A stretch of DNA of 64,000 nucleotides from Porticoccus sp905181945 (GCF_047729555.1 NZ_CP159825.1:434001-498000); one strand, 5' to 3'; counted from the stretch's first letter, positions 42,145 through 51,414 are shown. Numbers and translations are program-made. The notes: a model not told the origin generated them from the sequence alone.

Positions 42145-42220
42145 GTCCCGTTCGTCTAGAGGCCTAGGACACCGCCCTTTCACGGCGGTAACAGGGGTTC
42201 GACTCCCCTACGGGACGCCA
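42145..42220 (+). tRNA. tRNA-Glu (anticodon TTC)
   Basis: A 76-base cloverleaf with acceptor GTCCCGT/ACGGGAC, encoded CCA, and the anticodon arm CCGCC-CTTTCAC-GGCGG giving TTC. The D arm CGTCTAGAGGCCTAGG is the usual Glu form. MnmC, encoded in this window, modifies U34 of this tRNA class. Confidence 0.97.
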
Positions 42221-42255
42221 TTTTTCGTTACTTTGTTTTTTATGACAAAGAAAAC

Positions 42256-42331
42256 GCGGGAATAGCTCAGTTGGTAGAGCGCAACCTTGCCAAGGTTGAG
42301 GTCGCCGGTTCGAACCCGGTTTCCCGCTCCA
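42256..42331 (+). tRNA. tRNA-Gly (anticodon GCC)
   Basis: A 76-base cloverleaf with acceptor GCGGGAA/TTCCCGC, encoded CCA, and the anticodon arm CAACC-TTGCCAA-GGTTG giving GCC. It is 35 bases after tRNA-Glu with no promoter between them, so the two are one transcript. Confidence 0.97.
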
Positions 42332-42340
42332 ATTAAGAAG

Positions 42341-42373
42341 TGTAATATCAAATTAGGTATTACATTTTTTTTT
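42341..42373 (+). terminator. Rho-independent terminator of the tRNA-Glu/Gly unit
   Basis: TGTAATA (42341-42347) pairs with TATTACA (42358-42364) around a ten-base loop, followed by nine or more Ts. It stands ten bases after the tRNA-Gly CCA. The remaining 187 bases up to the ABC gene hold nothing I can name. Confidence 0.7.
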
Positions 42374-42560
42374 GGCTCATATTTTATAGTTGTTATTTTT
42401 CCACACCATACAGAAAATAATGTCTATTCTTTTTTTGCGCATACTAGGCTGATCTTTTTAATTAAATACTTAAGGTGCGCTCTTAGACCGTTAAATTTTT
42501 TATGCAGACAACCATTTATGATTAAACCTCAAGTCACAGTTAAAAATAGAATATTAAACT

Positions 42561-43505
42561 ATGAATAAGTTAGCTTTATGTATTACAAGTCTGCACAAGG
42601 AGTACGGTAATGGATTCCAGGCATTAAGAGGCGTTGATATTGAGGTTCAGCAAGGGGATTTTTTTGCACTTTTGGGGCCAAATGGAGCTGGAAAGTCAAC
42701 AATTTTAGGTATTATTTGCTCTTTAGTTAAAAAAACTTCTGGCAAGGTTAGCGTATTTGAGGCAAATATAGACGATGATTTCTCATTAGTTAAAAAAAAT
42801 ATTGGGGTTGTTCCGCAAGAGTTTAATTTTAATCAGTTTGAAAAGATTTTTGATATCGTCAGGACTCAGGGTGGATATTTTGGCCTTCCAGGAAAATTGT
42901 CTGAAAAAAGAGCAGAAAAATACCTAAAACTTTTAGGTTTGTGGGACAAACGTGACCAGACCCCGCGAATGCTTTCAGGAGGAATGAAAAGGCGACTTAT
43001 GATAGCAAGAGCTCTTATCCATGAGCCAAAATTACTTATTCTGGATGAGCCTACAGCTGGTGTCGATATAGAGTTAAGACGATCTATGTGGGAGTTTCTT
43101 AGGAAAATCAACGAGGGCGGGACAACAATAATCCTAACTACTCATTATCTGGAAGAAGCTGAAAGTTTGTGTCGAAATGTCGCAATTATTGATCGTGGAA
43201 AAATTATTCAGAATACTTCAATGCGTGAGTTGTTACGACAGCTCAACACGGAGTTCTTTATTTTTGATACACATGAAAAATTAATTGAATTACCGAGAAT
43301 GGACGGCTATAAAGGGCATCTGATTAATTCCAATAGCTTTGAAGTCGAGATTGAAAAGCATCAGTCCCTGAATGCGCTATTTGCGAACCTGACCGCTCAA
43401 GATATTCAGATTCTGAGCATGAAAAACAAGACTAATAGATTAGAAGAATTATTTATTTCGCTTGTCCAGCCTCATGAAGAGAAAACTGAAGAGGTATCAG
43501 GATGA
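42561..43505 (+). CDS. ABC-2 type exporter ATP-binding protein (YadG-like)
   Basis: A 314-residue ATPase with Walker A GPNGAGKST at 39-47, signature LSGGMKRRLMIA, Walker B LLILDEPTAGVD and an H-loop in TTHYLEEAE. The last 80 residues form a small C-terminal domain with a coiled end, as in YadG-type drug or lipid exporters. It overlaps the permease gene by four bases (ATGA at 43502). Substrate unknown. Confidence 0.9.
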   Translation: MNKLALCITSLHKEYGNGFQALRGVDIEVQQGDFFALLGPNGAGKSTILGIICSLVKKTSGKVSVFEANIDDDFSLVKKNIGVVPQEFNFNQFEKIFDIVRTQGGYFGLPGKLSEKRAEKYLKLLGLWDKRDQTPRMLSGGMKRRLMIARALIHEPKLLILDEPTAGVDIELRRSMWEFLRKINEGGTTIILTTHYLEEAESLCRNVAIIDRGKIIQNTSMRELLRQLNTEFFIFDTHEKLIELPRMDGYKGHLINSNSFEVEIEKHQSLNALFANLTAQDIQILSMKNKTNRLEELFISLVQPHEEKTEEVSG

Positions 43506-44275
43506 ATGTTAGAGAGCAGTGGATAGCTTTTGTTACCATTTTGGTAAAAGAGATTAGAAGATTTACTCGTATCTGGCCGCAGACATTATTACCCCCGGCA
43601 ATCACTATTGCTTTGTATTTTGTAATCTTTGGCACTTTGATAGGCCCTCGTATTGGGCGTATGGCAGGGTTTTCTTATATTGAATTTGTCGTTCCTGGAT
43701 TAATCATGATGTCTGTTATCACTAACTCATACGGTAATGTTGTCTCATCCTTTTTTGGTGCCAAATTTCAGAAGTCTATTGAAGAGGTGTTAGTTTCCCC
43801 TGTCCCAAGTTATGTTCTTTTGTCTGGATATGTAATTGGGGGCGTGATTAGGGGGTTGGCTGTAGGATCTATCGTGACATGCTTGTCTCTATTCTTTACT
43901 GACCTTCAGGTCCATAATATTACTATTACTGTTACTATTGTTTTTCTTACATCAGTACTATTTTCGCTAACCGGCTTCATTAACGCTATTTATGCAAATA
44001 GTTTTGATGATATATCCATCATTCCAGTTTTTATTTTGACGCCACTTACATACTTAGGCGGGGTTTTTTATTCCATGGAGATGTTGCCTAAATTTTGGCA
44101 GGATATTTCAATGATAAACCCTATTCTTTATATGGTTAATGCGTTCAGATATGGCCTTTTGGGGGTATCTGACATTAGTGTAGGCTGGGCATTTTTTATG
44201 GTGGCTGCTCTTTGTGTTGTTTTATTTTGCTATGCTTCATATCTGCTTAATCAAGGAAAACGTCTTAGAACGTAA
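43502..44275 (+). CDS. ABC-2 type exporter permease (YadH-like)
   Basis: A 257-residue membrane protein with six hydrophobic segments. VKEIRRFTRIWPQTLLPP precedes the first, and LTPLTYLGGVFYSMEMLP is the diagnostic ABC-2 loop before the last pair, with NPILYMVNAFRYGLLG after it. It pairs with the ATPase upstream as in yadGH. Its small size and lack of a partner accessory gene leave the substrate open. Confidence 0.9.
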   Translation: MNVREQWIAFVTILVKEIRRFTRIWPQTLLPPAITIALYFVIFGTLIGPRIGRMAGFSYIEFVVPGLIMMSVITNSYGNVVSSFFGAKFQKSIEEVLVSPVPSYVLLSGYVIGGVIRGLAVGSIVTCLSLFFTDLQVHNITITVTIVFLTSVLFSLTGFINAIYANSFDDISIIPVFILTPLTYLGGVFYSMEMLPKFWQDISMINPILYMVNAFRYGLLGVSDISVGWAFFMVAALCVVLFCYASYLLNQGKRLRT

Positions 44276-44298
44276 ATTGACATAAAAAATAGGTGCTT

Positions 44299-45123
44299 AT
44301 GGCCACTGATAATAATTTTATTTTAGGCGCTAATACTCCATATCCGTCAGATTATGATTCAGGTTTATTGTGTCCTATCCTCAGAAAAAATGGGCGACAA
44401 GCAATCAAAATTGATGATAATTACCCCTTTCATGGGGTGGATATTTGGACAGCCTACGAGATTTCTTGGTTGGATTTAAAGGGTAAGCCTAAGTTTGCTA
44501 TCGCTGAGATCACTGTATCATGTAAAACAAAGAATATAGTGGAATCCAAGTCTTTAAAGTTATACCTGAACTCCTTGAACCAAATGAAGTGTGAGTCTAG
44601 TAATGGTATTTCAGCGCTAATGAAAAAAGATATCGAAAGCTGCGTAGAGGGCCGGGTAGATGTCCATATGTATAGCCTGGGTGATTTCCATATTCGCGGA
44701 CTCCCTTCATTCTCAGGTATATTACTGGATGATCTAGATGTTGTCGTTGATTCTTATAAGCCAGATCCTTCGTTATTATCCGCAGAAGAAAGTGGTGGGA
44801 TAATCACAGAAACACTCTATAGTCATCTGCTGAAGACCAACTGCCCCGTCACCAATCAGCCTGATTGGGCTAGTATTATGATTAGATATACAGGACACCC
44901 GATTAATGCTGTGGGCGCCCTCAAATACATTATTTCTTACCGCCACCATCAAGATTTTCATGAGCAATGCGTTGAGCGTATATATTCGGAGATATATGCC
45001 CGTTGTCGACCTGTAGAATTGGAAGTTTATGCTAGATACTCTCGTCGAGGTGGTTTAGATATTAATCCTTATCGTAGTTCGAGAAAAATACATCCACCAT
45101 TAATTCGCATATCTTGTCAGTGA
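44299..45123 (+). CDS. queF: NADPH-dependent 7-cyano-7-deazaguanine reductase
   Basis: Reduces preQ0 to preQ1 in queuosine synthesis. The 274-residue protein from ATG 44299 is the long, two-T-fold type found in gammaproteobacteria. The substrate-binding NADPH region is FHGVDIWTAYEISWLDLKG, SLKLYLNSLNQ carries the family ESKSLKLYLNS signature, and the catalytic Cys is in SHLLKTNCPVTNQPDW. Other que genes are not in the window. An in-frame GTG at 44293 is a less likely start. Confidence 0.96.
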   Translation: MATDNNFILGANTPYPSDYDSGLLCPILRKNGRQAIKIDDNYPFHGVDIWTAYEISWLDLKGKPKFAIAEITVSCKTKNIVESKSLKLYLNSLNQMKCESSNGISALMKKDIESCVEGRVDVHMYSLGDFHIRGLPSFSGILLDDLDVVVDSYKPDPSLLSAEESGGIITETLYSHLLKTNCPVTNQPDWASIMIRYTGHPINAVGALKYIISYRHHQDFHEQCVERIYSEIYARCRPVELEVYARYSRRGGLDINPYRSSRKIHPPLIRISCQ

Positions 45124-45197
45124 ACAGAGAGACTACTTATTTTTCAGGCAGGCGACCTGCTATAATGAGAAATACTTATTTTTTGTATAGGTGAAAA

Positions 45198-45758
45198 ATG
45201 GATGCATTAGTTGCTTTGCAGAATAGGGCGTCTAGCACAAGACTGGTTGCCCCTGGTCCTACGATTCAGGTTCTTGAGAATATACAAAAATCAGCACTTA
45301 GGGCTGCCGATCATGGTCGCTTGCGCCCGTGGAGGTTTTTGATGATCGAGGGGGACGGTCGAAAAAAATTAGGTGAATTATTTATTGCGGCTGAAAAACA
45401 AAAAACAGACAATCTGTCAGAAAAAAAATGTGAGCTGGCTGCTAATAAGGCCATGAGAGCTCCAACTATTGTGATTGTGATTGCATGCATTAAAGATCAC
45501 TCCAGGGTCCCGCGAATAGAGCAAATTATTTCAGCTGGAGCAGCAGCACAAAATATGTTGACGGCGGCTTATGCGCAGGGAATAGGAGCTGTTTGGCGCA
45601 CTGGTGATTTAGCTTACGATAGTAAATTTTCTGCCGAACTAGGCTTAACAATGAGTGAGACAATCGTTGGTTTTTTGTACCTAGGGACTGCTTCCCCTGG
45701 CTGTGAAGCCAAGGCCCCCAAAATGAACACCAAAGATTATTTTCAATCTTGGCCTTGA
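45198..45758 (+). CDS. nitroreductase family protein (YdjA-like)
   Basis: A 186-residue FMN-dependent oxidoreductase of the minimal YdjA type. RASSTRLVAPGPT near the start, AADHGRLRPWRFLMIEG for the FMN contact, ISAGAAAQNMLTAAYAQGIG for the dimer helix, and GFLYLGTAS near the end are all present. It diverges from no gene and follows queF by 74 bases, in which a weak promoter could lie (TATAATGAG at 45162). The physiological substrate is unknown. Confidence 0.9.
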   Translation: MDALVALQNRASSTRLVAPGPTIQVLENIQKSALRAADHGRLRPWRFLMIEGDGRKKLGELFIAAEKQKTDNLSEKKCELAANKAMRAPTIVIVIACIKDHSRVPRIEQIISAGAAAQNMLTAAYAQGIGAVWRTGDLAYDSKFSAELGLTMSETIVGFLYLGTASPGCEAKAPKMNTKDYFQSWP

Positions 45759-45892
45759 CGATTGCTATTTAAGGAGTGGTTGTGTAGAGTTCAATCGCTT
45801 TAATTTGCGCTAGAAGCTTGGATTTTTTAGTGCAAGAGATATTGCTGTGTGGCGGCCATATGGCCCACTGTCTAAGAAAAAAATTATTTTAT

Positions 45893-45980
45893 GGTGAGGT
45901 GGCCGAGTGGTTTAAGGCGCACGCTTGGAAAGCGTGTGTACGGTAACGTACCGAGGGTTCGAATCCCTCTCTCACCGCCA
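45893..45980 (+). tRNA. tRNA-Ser (anticodon GGA)
   Basis: An 88-base class II tRNA. Acceptor GGTGAGG pairs with CTCTCACC, CCA is encoded, the anticodon arm CACGC-TTGGAAA-GCGTG gives GGA, and a long variable arm (TGTACGGTAACGTACC) follows. It stands between the nitroreductase and the convergent minus-strand polysaccharide genes, a common kind of site for island insertion. I see no direct repeat of its 3' end in the window. Confidence 0.96.
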
Positions 45981-46010
45981 TATATTAATCAATTTTTGGC
46001 TATTATTCCT

Positions 46011-46586
46011 TTAGTTTAGATTTATTTTGTCACCCAAACCCTTGCCCATAAGCGTTAAAAAAATGTACCGAAAATAATTCTTCAGATTGAGTGTTGTCAA
46101 CATCCTTGCATCAACCTCCGCTAGCAGCTGTGGGTTGGACATGTCTATTCCTTGAATTTGCGCTAGACCTGTAATACCAGGACGGATGTCGTAGACCCCG
46201 AGTGTCTCACGCTCCTGAATCAGCTCATTCTGATTGGTCAAGCAGGGCCTCGGGCCAACAAGACTCATCTCACCTTTGAGTACATTCCATAGTTGCGGCA
46301 ATTCATCTAGTTTTGTTCGACGTAAAATTTTCCCGACCGATGTTACCGCAGATGCGCTGGAAAGATGTGAAGCAATAGATGGCGTGCCTGGCAGCATGGT
46401 GCGAAATTTTATTAGAATAAAAGGTTTTTGGTTGCGACCTATACGCTCTTGTTTAAACAAGAGCGTGCGAGAACCAATGCTGTCAAAAACTAATATAGGA
46501 AGTAGCAATGGAAAAAATAGCATTAAACCAGAAAAAGAAAAGAATAAATCCATCGAACGTAGAATTTTTTGATTCAATTCGCTCAT
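46011..46586 (-). CDS. undecaprenyl-phosphate phosphoglycosyl transferase (PglC/WcaJ-type)
   Basis: The minimal, monotopic phosphoglycosyl transferase of 191 residues. A re-entrant hydrophobic helix at 10-35 (MDLFFSFSGLMLFFPLLLPI) is followed by FKQERIGRNQKPFILIKFRT. The catalytic Asp-Glu pair is in KLDELPQLWNVLKGEMSLVG, then PRPCL and the RPGITGLAQIQG segment. It starts glycan assembly by moving a sugar-phosphate to undecaprenyl phosphate at the inner membrane. It overlaps the dehydrogenase gene by four bases. Confidence 0.92.
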   Translation of the reverse strand: MSELNQKILRSMDLFFSFSGLMLFFPLLLPILVFDSIGSRTLLFKQERIGRNQKPFILIKFRTMLPGTPSIASHLSSASAVTSVGKILRRTKLDELPQLWNVLKGEMSLVGPRPCLTNQNELIQERETLGVYDIRPGITGLAQIQGIDMSNPQLLAEVDARMLTTLNLKNYFRYIFLTLMGKGLGDKINLN

Positions 46587-47875
46587 AAACGCAGATCCGA
46601 TGATGCTTCATCTAGCAGGTATTTTAAGTCATAAATAATATGCTCGGGAGAGGCAAAACGTCGAATTTTTTCGACACCCATTACCTTGAATCTATCGTGC
46701 GCAACAGCAATGATGATAGCATCATAGGCGCCAGGTAAAGGCTCCATTGTCATTGTGAGCCCATATTCTACCTGTGCTTCATGTTTGTCTGCCCAGGGGT
46801 CGTAAACATCGATCTGAGCGTTATATACTCCTAATTCATGAATGATGTCTATAATCTTAGTGTTGCGTAAATCTGGACAGTTTTCTTTAAAGGTCAACCC
46901 CATGATTAAAATTTTTGATCCCTCGATCTGAATTTTTTTCTTGCTCATCGCCCCAATTAATTGTGAGGCAACATAAGCCCCCATGTTATCGTTCATTCGC
47001 CTGCCGGCAAGAATTATTTCAGGAGTGTAGCCGATCGCCTGAGCTTTATGTGTCAGATAGTATGGGTCTACACCGATGCAGTGTCCGCCTACAAGGCCGG
47101 GTCGGAAGGGAAGGAAATTCCACTTGCTGCCAGCAGCCTCGAGTACTGCTTGGGTGTCGATGTCCATCTTGTTGAAAATGATAGCAAGCTCGTTAATAAG
47201 AGCGATGTTGAGATCACGCTGGGTGTTTTCGATAACCTTGGCAGCCTCAGCAATTTTTATGCTCTTCGCTTTATGTGTCCCGGCGGTAATGATTTCATTA
47301 TAAAGAGTGTCGATAAGGTCAGCAATTTCTGGCGTCGAGCCGGAGGTGACCTTTTTGATGCTGGTGATACGATGTTCTTTATCGCCGGGGTTAATACGTT
47401 CAGGGCTATAGCCACAAAAGAAGTCTTCATTAAATTTAAGGTTTGAGTATTTCTCAAGCACTGGCACACAATCTTCTTCGGTTGCGCCGGGATAAACTGT
47501 TGACTCATAGATTACGATATCACCTTTTTTTAAGACCTTGCCGATTGTCTCACTTGCTTTAAGTAACGGCATTAAATTGGGCCGCTTATCCTTATTGATC
47601 GGAGTCGGGACGGTGACTATGTAGCAATTAGCATTCTTTAGGTTGTCATGGTTTGCTGTATAGGTCACATAACTTGCTTGTTTAATTTCTTTATCTGTAA
47701 CCTCTAGTGTTTTATCAATGCCTTTTTTTAACTCTTCAATGCGACTGATATTAATATCAAAACCGATAAGGGGAAATTTTTTCCCAAATTCCACAGCAAG
47801 TGGCAGGCCAACATAACCAAGACCAACAACAGCAAGTTTTAAGTCAAATATTGATTGTGGGGCGCTGTGGGTCAT
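46583..47875 (-). CDS. tviB: UDP-N-acetylhexosamine 6-dehydrogenase (TviB/WbpO class)
   Basis: Oxidises C6 of UDP-HexNAc to the uronic acid with two NAD+. The 430 residues have the Rossmann motif VVGLGYVGLPLA at about 16-27, VTVPTPI, ESTVYPGATEEDCVPVLE, FCGYSPERINPGD and the catalytic Cys in GLVGGHCIGVDPYYL. The C-terminal domain ends with PDLRNTKIIDII. The sequence style is that of TviB/WbpO (UDP-GlcNAc or UDP-GalNAc), not of UDP-glucose dehydrogenase. It lies between the transferase and the WbpM-type gene, all minus strand. Confidence 0.9.
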   Translation of the reverse strand: MTHSAPQSIFDLKLAVVGLGYVGLPLAVEFGKKFPLIGFDINISRIEELKKGIDKTLEVTDKEIKQASYVTYTANHDNLKNANCYIVTVPTPINKDKRPNLMPLLKASETIGKVLKKGDIVIYESTVYPGATEEDCVPVLEKYSNLKFNEDFFCGYSPERINPGDKEHRITSIKKVTSGSTPEIADLIDTLYNEIITAGTHKAKSIKIAEAAKVIENTQRDLNIALINELAIIFNKMDIDTQAVLEAAGSKWNFLPFRPGLVGGHCIGVDPYYLTHKAQAIGYTPEIILAGRRMNDNMGAYVASQLIGAMSKKKIQIEGSKILIMGLTFKENCPDLRNTKIIDIIHELGVYNAQIDVYDPWADKHEAQVEYGLTMTMEPLPGAYDAIIIAVAHDRFKVMGVEKIRRFASPEHIIYDLKYLLDEASSDLRL

Positions 47876-47964
47876 ATCTTAAGATTCTCTCGATAGTAAG
47901 AATGAATTTAACTATAGTAAAGGCTGGCGGAAACGCCAAGCAATTCTTCATAGTGTCACCAGTG

Positions 47965-49896
47965 TTACTTTTGTCGCTCTAGCGCTAAATGCATGCAGTC
48001 GACTATTGTAGTGCTTGGCTTGTAGTCTGTGACAAGTTTTTCGAGAATACTGAGCGTTAAAAGCAAGTTATTTTGAATAAATGCATTTTGTAGTAAATTA
48101 ATGTCAACCTCTAACTTCTCCCAGCTAATAAACGCATCATGCGCCTGTTGAATCTTGGGATGGGATGTCGGTCGAGGATCTTTGCCAAGCAACAGTTCCT
48201 CGTAAAGTTTTTCTCCTGGTCGGATACCAGTGATGCTAATTTTTATATCCCCATCGGGATTAAGATTATCCTGAATAGTCAGTCCCGACAATCTAACCAT
48301 TCGTTGAGCTAGATCAGCAATCCTAATCGGTTCACCCATATCCAAGATAAACACATCCCCACCAGTTGCCATGGAGCCGGCCTGGATGACTAATTGCGCT
48401 GCTTCTCTGATGGTCATAAAGTAACGAGTGATATCCGGATGAGTTAGAGTGATGGGTCCGCCAGCCTGTATTTGTTTGCGAAATTTTGGAATTACAGACC
48501 CTGATGAATTTATTACATTCCCAAACCTCACCATAGAGAATTGTGTTTTTTTGGAATGCTTTTGATGTGCAAACAAAGATTGCAGGCATAATTCAGCAAG
48601 GCGCTTGCTGGCACCCATGGCATTAGTTGGACGAACTGCTTTGTCGGTAGATATAAGTATAAAGTTTGAAACCTCGTTTTTAACGGCCGCTTGTGCGGTT
48701 ACCAGTGTTCCGATAATATTGTTTTTGATCCCTTCTGTTAGGTTATATTCCACTAGCGGCACATGTTTATAAGCAGCTGCATGATAAATGGTGTTAGGTT
48801 TCCAGGTGGATATGATTGCTTGCATACGATCTTTATCTTGCACAGAGGCAAGTAATGGAATTAATTCAATATCAGAATTTTTACTGGCTTGGAATTCTTC
48901 GAGTTCAGCATGAATGGAATACAAGGCAAACTCGTTGATTTCTAGCAACAATAACTTACTTGGATTATATTGAATGATTTGTCGGCAGAGCTCGCTTCCT
49001 ATTGATCCTCCTGCCCCTGTTACCAGCATAACTTTACCAGTAATGTTTTTTGTCAGCAGAAGACCATCAGGCTTGACTGTTTCGCGACCCAATAGATCGT
49101 TTATATCAAGCTCCTGTAGATTAGAAACCGTCACTCGGCCCTCTGTTAGATCCAGTAAGCTGGGTATGGTGTGAATAGAAATCCGGTAATTTTCAATACG
49201 TTTTATGATGTCATTTCGGTGTCGTCGGCTAGCGGATGGTATCGCTAACAATATCCGCGTGATACCTTTAGATGAAATTAGATTTGGCAGTTCTTCTTGC
49301 GAAAAAATCGGTTTGCCATTGATTGTGTGGCCATGTAGTTCTTTATCATCATCCAGAAATCCAACTATTTTCATCTGGTTGTTTATATCGAGAGCGGCGA
49401 TTAACTCCTGACCCGCTTTACCAGCGCCATAGATCAGGGCTTTTGGTAATGGACCGTGATATCGCGAGCTTAGGCAGACAAAAGCTAGCCATCTGGACCC
49501 TGTGATAAAAATTGTCAATAACAGCGGCTGAATTAACCCTATGGTTTTTGGGATTCCTAGAACCCCAATGCCAGTAATGAGGCCTGCATATACAAAAGCA
49601 TATAGTCCGATTGCCCGGATAATTAAAAATATCCCTCCGCTTCCTGAAGAACGAAAGATGCTGAGGTATATGCCCGAGAAAAATAAGATGGGCAGGGCGA
49701 AGATTATAGAAAATATTGTTGCTGCTAAGATGGACTCTTCAGAATAAGAGATAGGCTGACCTAGTCTGAGATAAAAGGCGATCCAAACTGCCAGCACACA
49801 AAGACTTGCATCTGTAGCAAGCACGATAAACTGCTTAGCAAGACGTGGAAGATCATCCATTTTTTTTGAAAAAAATAGTCCAGTTACGCTTAACAT
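47965..49896 (-). CDS. membrane-bound UDP-GlcNAc 4,6-dehydratase (WbpM/PglF/CapD)
   Basis: Makes UDP-4-keto-6-deoxy-GlcNAc. The 643-residue protein has four N-terminal membrane segments (about 20-130), a CoA-binding-like middle domain starting ALIYGAGKAGQELI, and a C-terminal SDR domain with VTGAGGSIGSELCRQI. Its active site reads STDKAVRPTNAMGASKR, where Met replaces the usual Tyr of SDR enzymes, as in WbpM. The product would feed the WbpV-like reductase at 19096. The start may be ATG 49896 or ATG 49860, and neither has a strong ribosome-binding site. Confidence 0.93.
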   Translation of the reverse strand: MLSVTGLFFSKKMDDLPRLAKQFIVLATDASLCVLAVWIAFYLRLGQPISYSEESILAATIFSIIFALPILFFSGIYLSIFRSSGSGGIFLIIRAIGLYAFVYAGLITGIGVLGIPKTIGLIQPLLLTIFITGSRWLAFVCLSSRYHGPLPKALIYGAGKAGQELIAALDINNQMKIVGFLDDDKELHGHTINGKPIFSQEELPNLISSKGITRILLAIPSASRRHRNDIIKRIENYRISIHTIPSLLDLTEGRVTVSNLQELDINDLLGRETVKPDGLLLTKNITGKVMLVTGAGGSIGSELCRQIIQYNPSKLLLLEINEFALYSIHAELEEFQASKNSDIELIPLLASVQDKDRMQAIISTWKPNTIYHAAAYKHVPLVEYNLTEGIKNNIIGTLVTAQAAVKNEVSNFILISTDKAVRPTNAMGASKRLAELCLQSLFAHQKHSKKTQFSMVRFGNVINSSGSVIPKFRKQIQAGGPITLTHPDITRYFMTIREAAQLVIQAGSMATGGDVFILDMGEPIRIADLAQRMVRLSGLTIQDNLNPDGDIKISITGIRPGEKLYEELLLGKDPRPTSHPKIQQAHDAFISWEKLEVDINLLQNAFIQNNLLLTLSILEKLVTDYKPSTTIVDCMHLALERQK

Positions 49897-49936
49897 TTAT
49901 TTGATGATCTCTGTTATTTGTTATTATCGATCAAGC

Positions 49937-50578
49937 TCAAGCTTTTGCGCTGTCTCTCATAGAGACTGTATTGTACCACTCAAGAGATCGAGCATTACCT
50001 TCTGGAATTTCTCTTTCAGCCCATTTGGCAAAATCAACAGCACAGAAAGCAGTAATGTCAGCCATTGTAAACGAATCACCGGCAACAAACGTATTCTCCG
50101 TTAGGTAGCGCTCCAGCCAGGCGTAAAAATTGTTGAGCGTATTCTGCCCTCTATCTACCAGACCCTCTATGGCTCCAACAGCATCATTTCCTGGAAGACT
50201 CCGGTATGTGAAGTTTTCATTTTTTTTGTTGTTACGAAAAGCCTCTGAGACAGCGATCATCCCATCAAACTCCATCTTGCGTTGCAGGCACTCGACTGTT
50301 GCTCTCTCTAGTGGAGTTTTTCCTAGCAAGGGGGTTTCCGGATAGACCTCTTCAAGATACTTGCAAATAGCCATAACTTCATCAAATCTAGTGCCATCGT
50401 CTAGCTCTAAGACAGGAAGTAATCCACGCGGATTGATGGATAGGAACGCATCTTTAAGGTTTTCCCCGCCAATAATATCGACTTCGATTTTCTGGATGTC
50501 TAAGCCTTTTTCAGCAATAAACATACGTGCTCGTCTTGGATTAGGCGCTACAGCGCAGTCGTAAAGTATCATAGCCAT
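49937..50578 (-). CDS. glutathione S-transferase family protein
   Basis: A 213-residue GST with an N-terminal thioredoxin-like domain (MILYDCAVAPNPRRARMFIA, where Ala-Pro-Asn takes the active-site turn) and LLPVLELDDGTRFDE for the glutathione gamma-glutamyl contact. The helical C-terminal domain contains FVAGDSFTMADITAFCAVDF, the usual N-capping box. AAGGATATCA stands before ATG 50578. The substrate is unknown. It is 41 bases downstream of the WbpM gene's start side and transcribed the same way, but unrelated by function. Confidence 0.88.
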   Translation of the reverse strand: MAMILYDCAVAPNPRRARMFIAEKGLDIQKIEVDIIGGENLKDAFLSINPRGLLPVLELDDGTRFDEVMAICKYLEEVYPETPLLGKTPLERATVECLQRKMEFDGMIAVSEAFRNNKKNENFTYRSLPGNDAVGAIEGLVDRGQNTLNNFYAWLERYLTENTFVAGDSFTMADITAFCAVDFAKWAEREIPEGNARSLEWYNTVSMRDSAKA

Positions 50579-50703
50579 TGATATCCTTTTTTTACAGAGA
50601 GATAGTACAAATTTATATTTTCTTCAGATCAAAAGAGTACACTTTTTTATGTGTGTTTGAAATTTTTATTGTAAAGAACGAGCTTCAAAATGGTTCCTTT
50701 TAT

Positions 50704-51414
50704 TTATAGAAAAATTTTCCCTAGCAACGATGGGATAATGGTCTCTACTCGCTGGATTCTACTTCCCATGGAAATAGGCTGAAAGCCAATCTTTGTAAAT
50801 TTATCTACTTCATATTCGATGAACCCGCCTTCAGGGCCAATGGCTAGTATTGTGGGTTGAGTTACACCGACAGGGCAAGAGGTGTCACCATTAGGGTGTG
50901 CGACTAAAGAATAGGTATTACTAGCCATTTCGGCCAATTCATCCTCTATAAACGGCTTAAAGCGTTTTTTTATAGTCACCCTTGGGAGCAGGGTGTCGCA
51001 GCCTTGCTCTAGACCTAACAGCAACTCTTTTTTGATAGAAAGTTTGTTTAGACAGGGCGTTTGCCAGTAGCTTTTTTCTACCTTCCAGGTATTAATTAAA
51101 TAAAGCTCTTTAACTCCCAATGTGGCTATAGTTTGAAGAATTCTTTTAAGCATCTTAGGGCGCGGCAGGGCAAGGACAAGAATTAGAGGCAATGCTTTCG
51201 GTGGATCCTCTGTTAATGATACCTGCAAGAATGCGGAATTTGATTGAATTCTTGTAATCGTTGCGGTGCCTAGTTGACCGTTGATAACCCCAGCCTTTAT
51301 ACAGCTGCCAACGCTGACTTTTTGTATCTCTAGCATGTGCTTGAGTCGACGATCAGATAGCTTGACCACTCCTTCACCTATAAAGTCCGTATGTTCTAAA
51401 AGCATCAAATTCAT
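50704..51414 (-). CDS. rsmE: 16S rRNA (uracil-1498-N3)-methyltransferase
   Basis: A SPOUT methyltransferase acting on 30S subunits. The 236 residues have an N-terminal PUA-like part (LSDRRLKHMLEIQKVSVGSC) and the knot with LVLALPRPKMLKRILQTIAT, LAIGPEGGFIEYEVD and MGSRIQRVETII, where IGPEGG and LG.RIL-type motifs mark RsmE. The ending after VETIIPSLLGKIFL is compact but within the normal range. It is normally next to gshB or metK, but neither is present here. Confidence 0.92.
   Translation of the reverse strand: MNLMLLEHTDFIGEGVVKLSDRRLKHMLEIQKVSVGSCIKAGVINGQLGTATITRIQSNSAFLQVSLTEDPPKALPLILVLALPRPKMLKRILQTIATLGVKELYLINTWKVEKSYWQTPCLNKLSIKKELLLGLEQGCDTLLPRVTIKKRFKPFIEDELAEMASNTYSLVAHPNGDTSCPVGVTQPTILAIGPEGGFIEYEVDKFTKIGFQPISMGSRIQRVETIIPSLLGKIFL

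Noticed and set aside
42341..42373. Considered a riboswitch or attenuator for the ABC genes
   Set aside because: The stem-loop with T-run fits the terminator of the tRNA unit, and no further aptamer-like folding was visible before 42561.
42287..42568. 93-codon ORF beginning in tRNA-Gly
   Set aside because: It starts within a tRNA, runs through its terminator and has no ribosome-binding site. The stretch is a non-coding spacer.
45759..45892. Looked for a tRNA-Ser promoter or small RNA
   Set aside because: GGCGGCCATATGGCC is a partial palindrome, but there is no convincing -35/-10 pair or terminator, so nothing was called.
47048..47446. 132-codon plus-strand ORF across the UDP-HexNAc dehydrogenase gene
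   Set aside because: Opposite to a fully conserved catalytic region including the GGHCIGVD motif; coding on that strand explains the openness.
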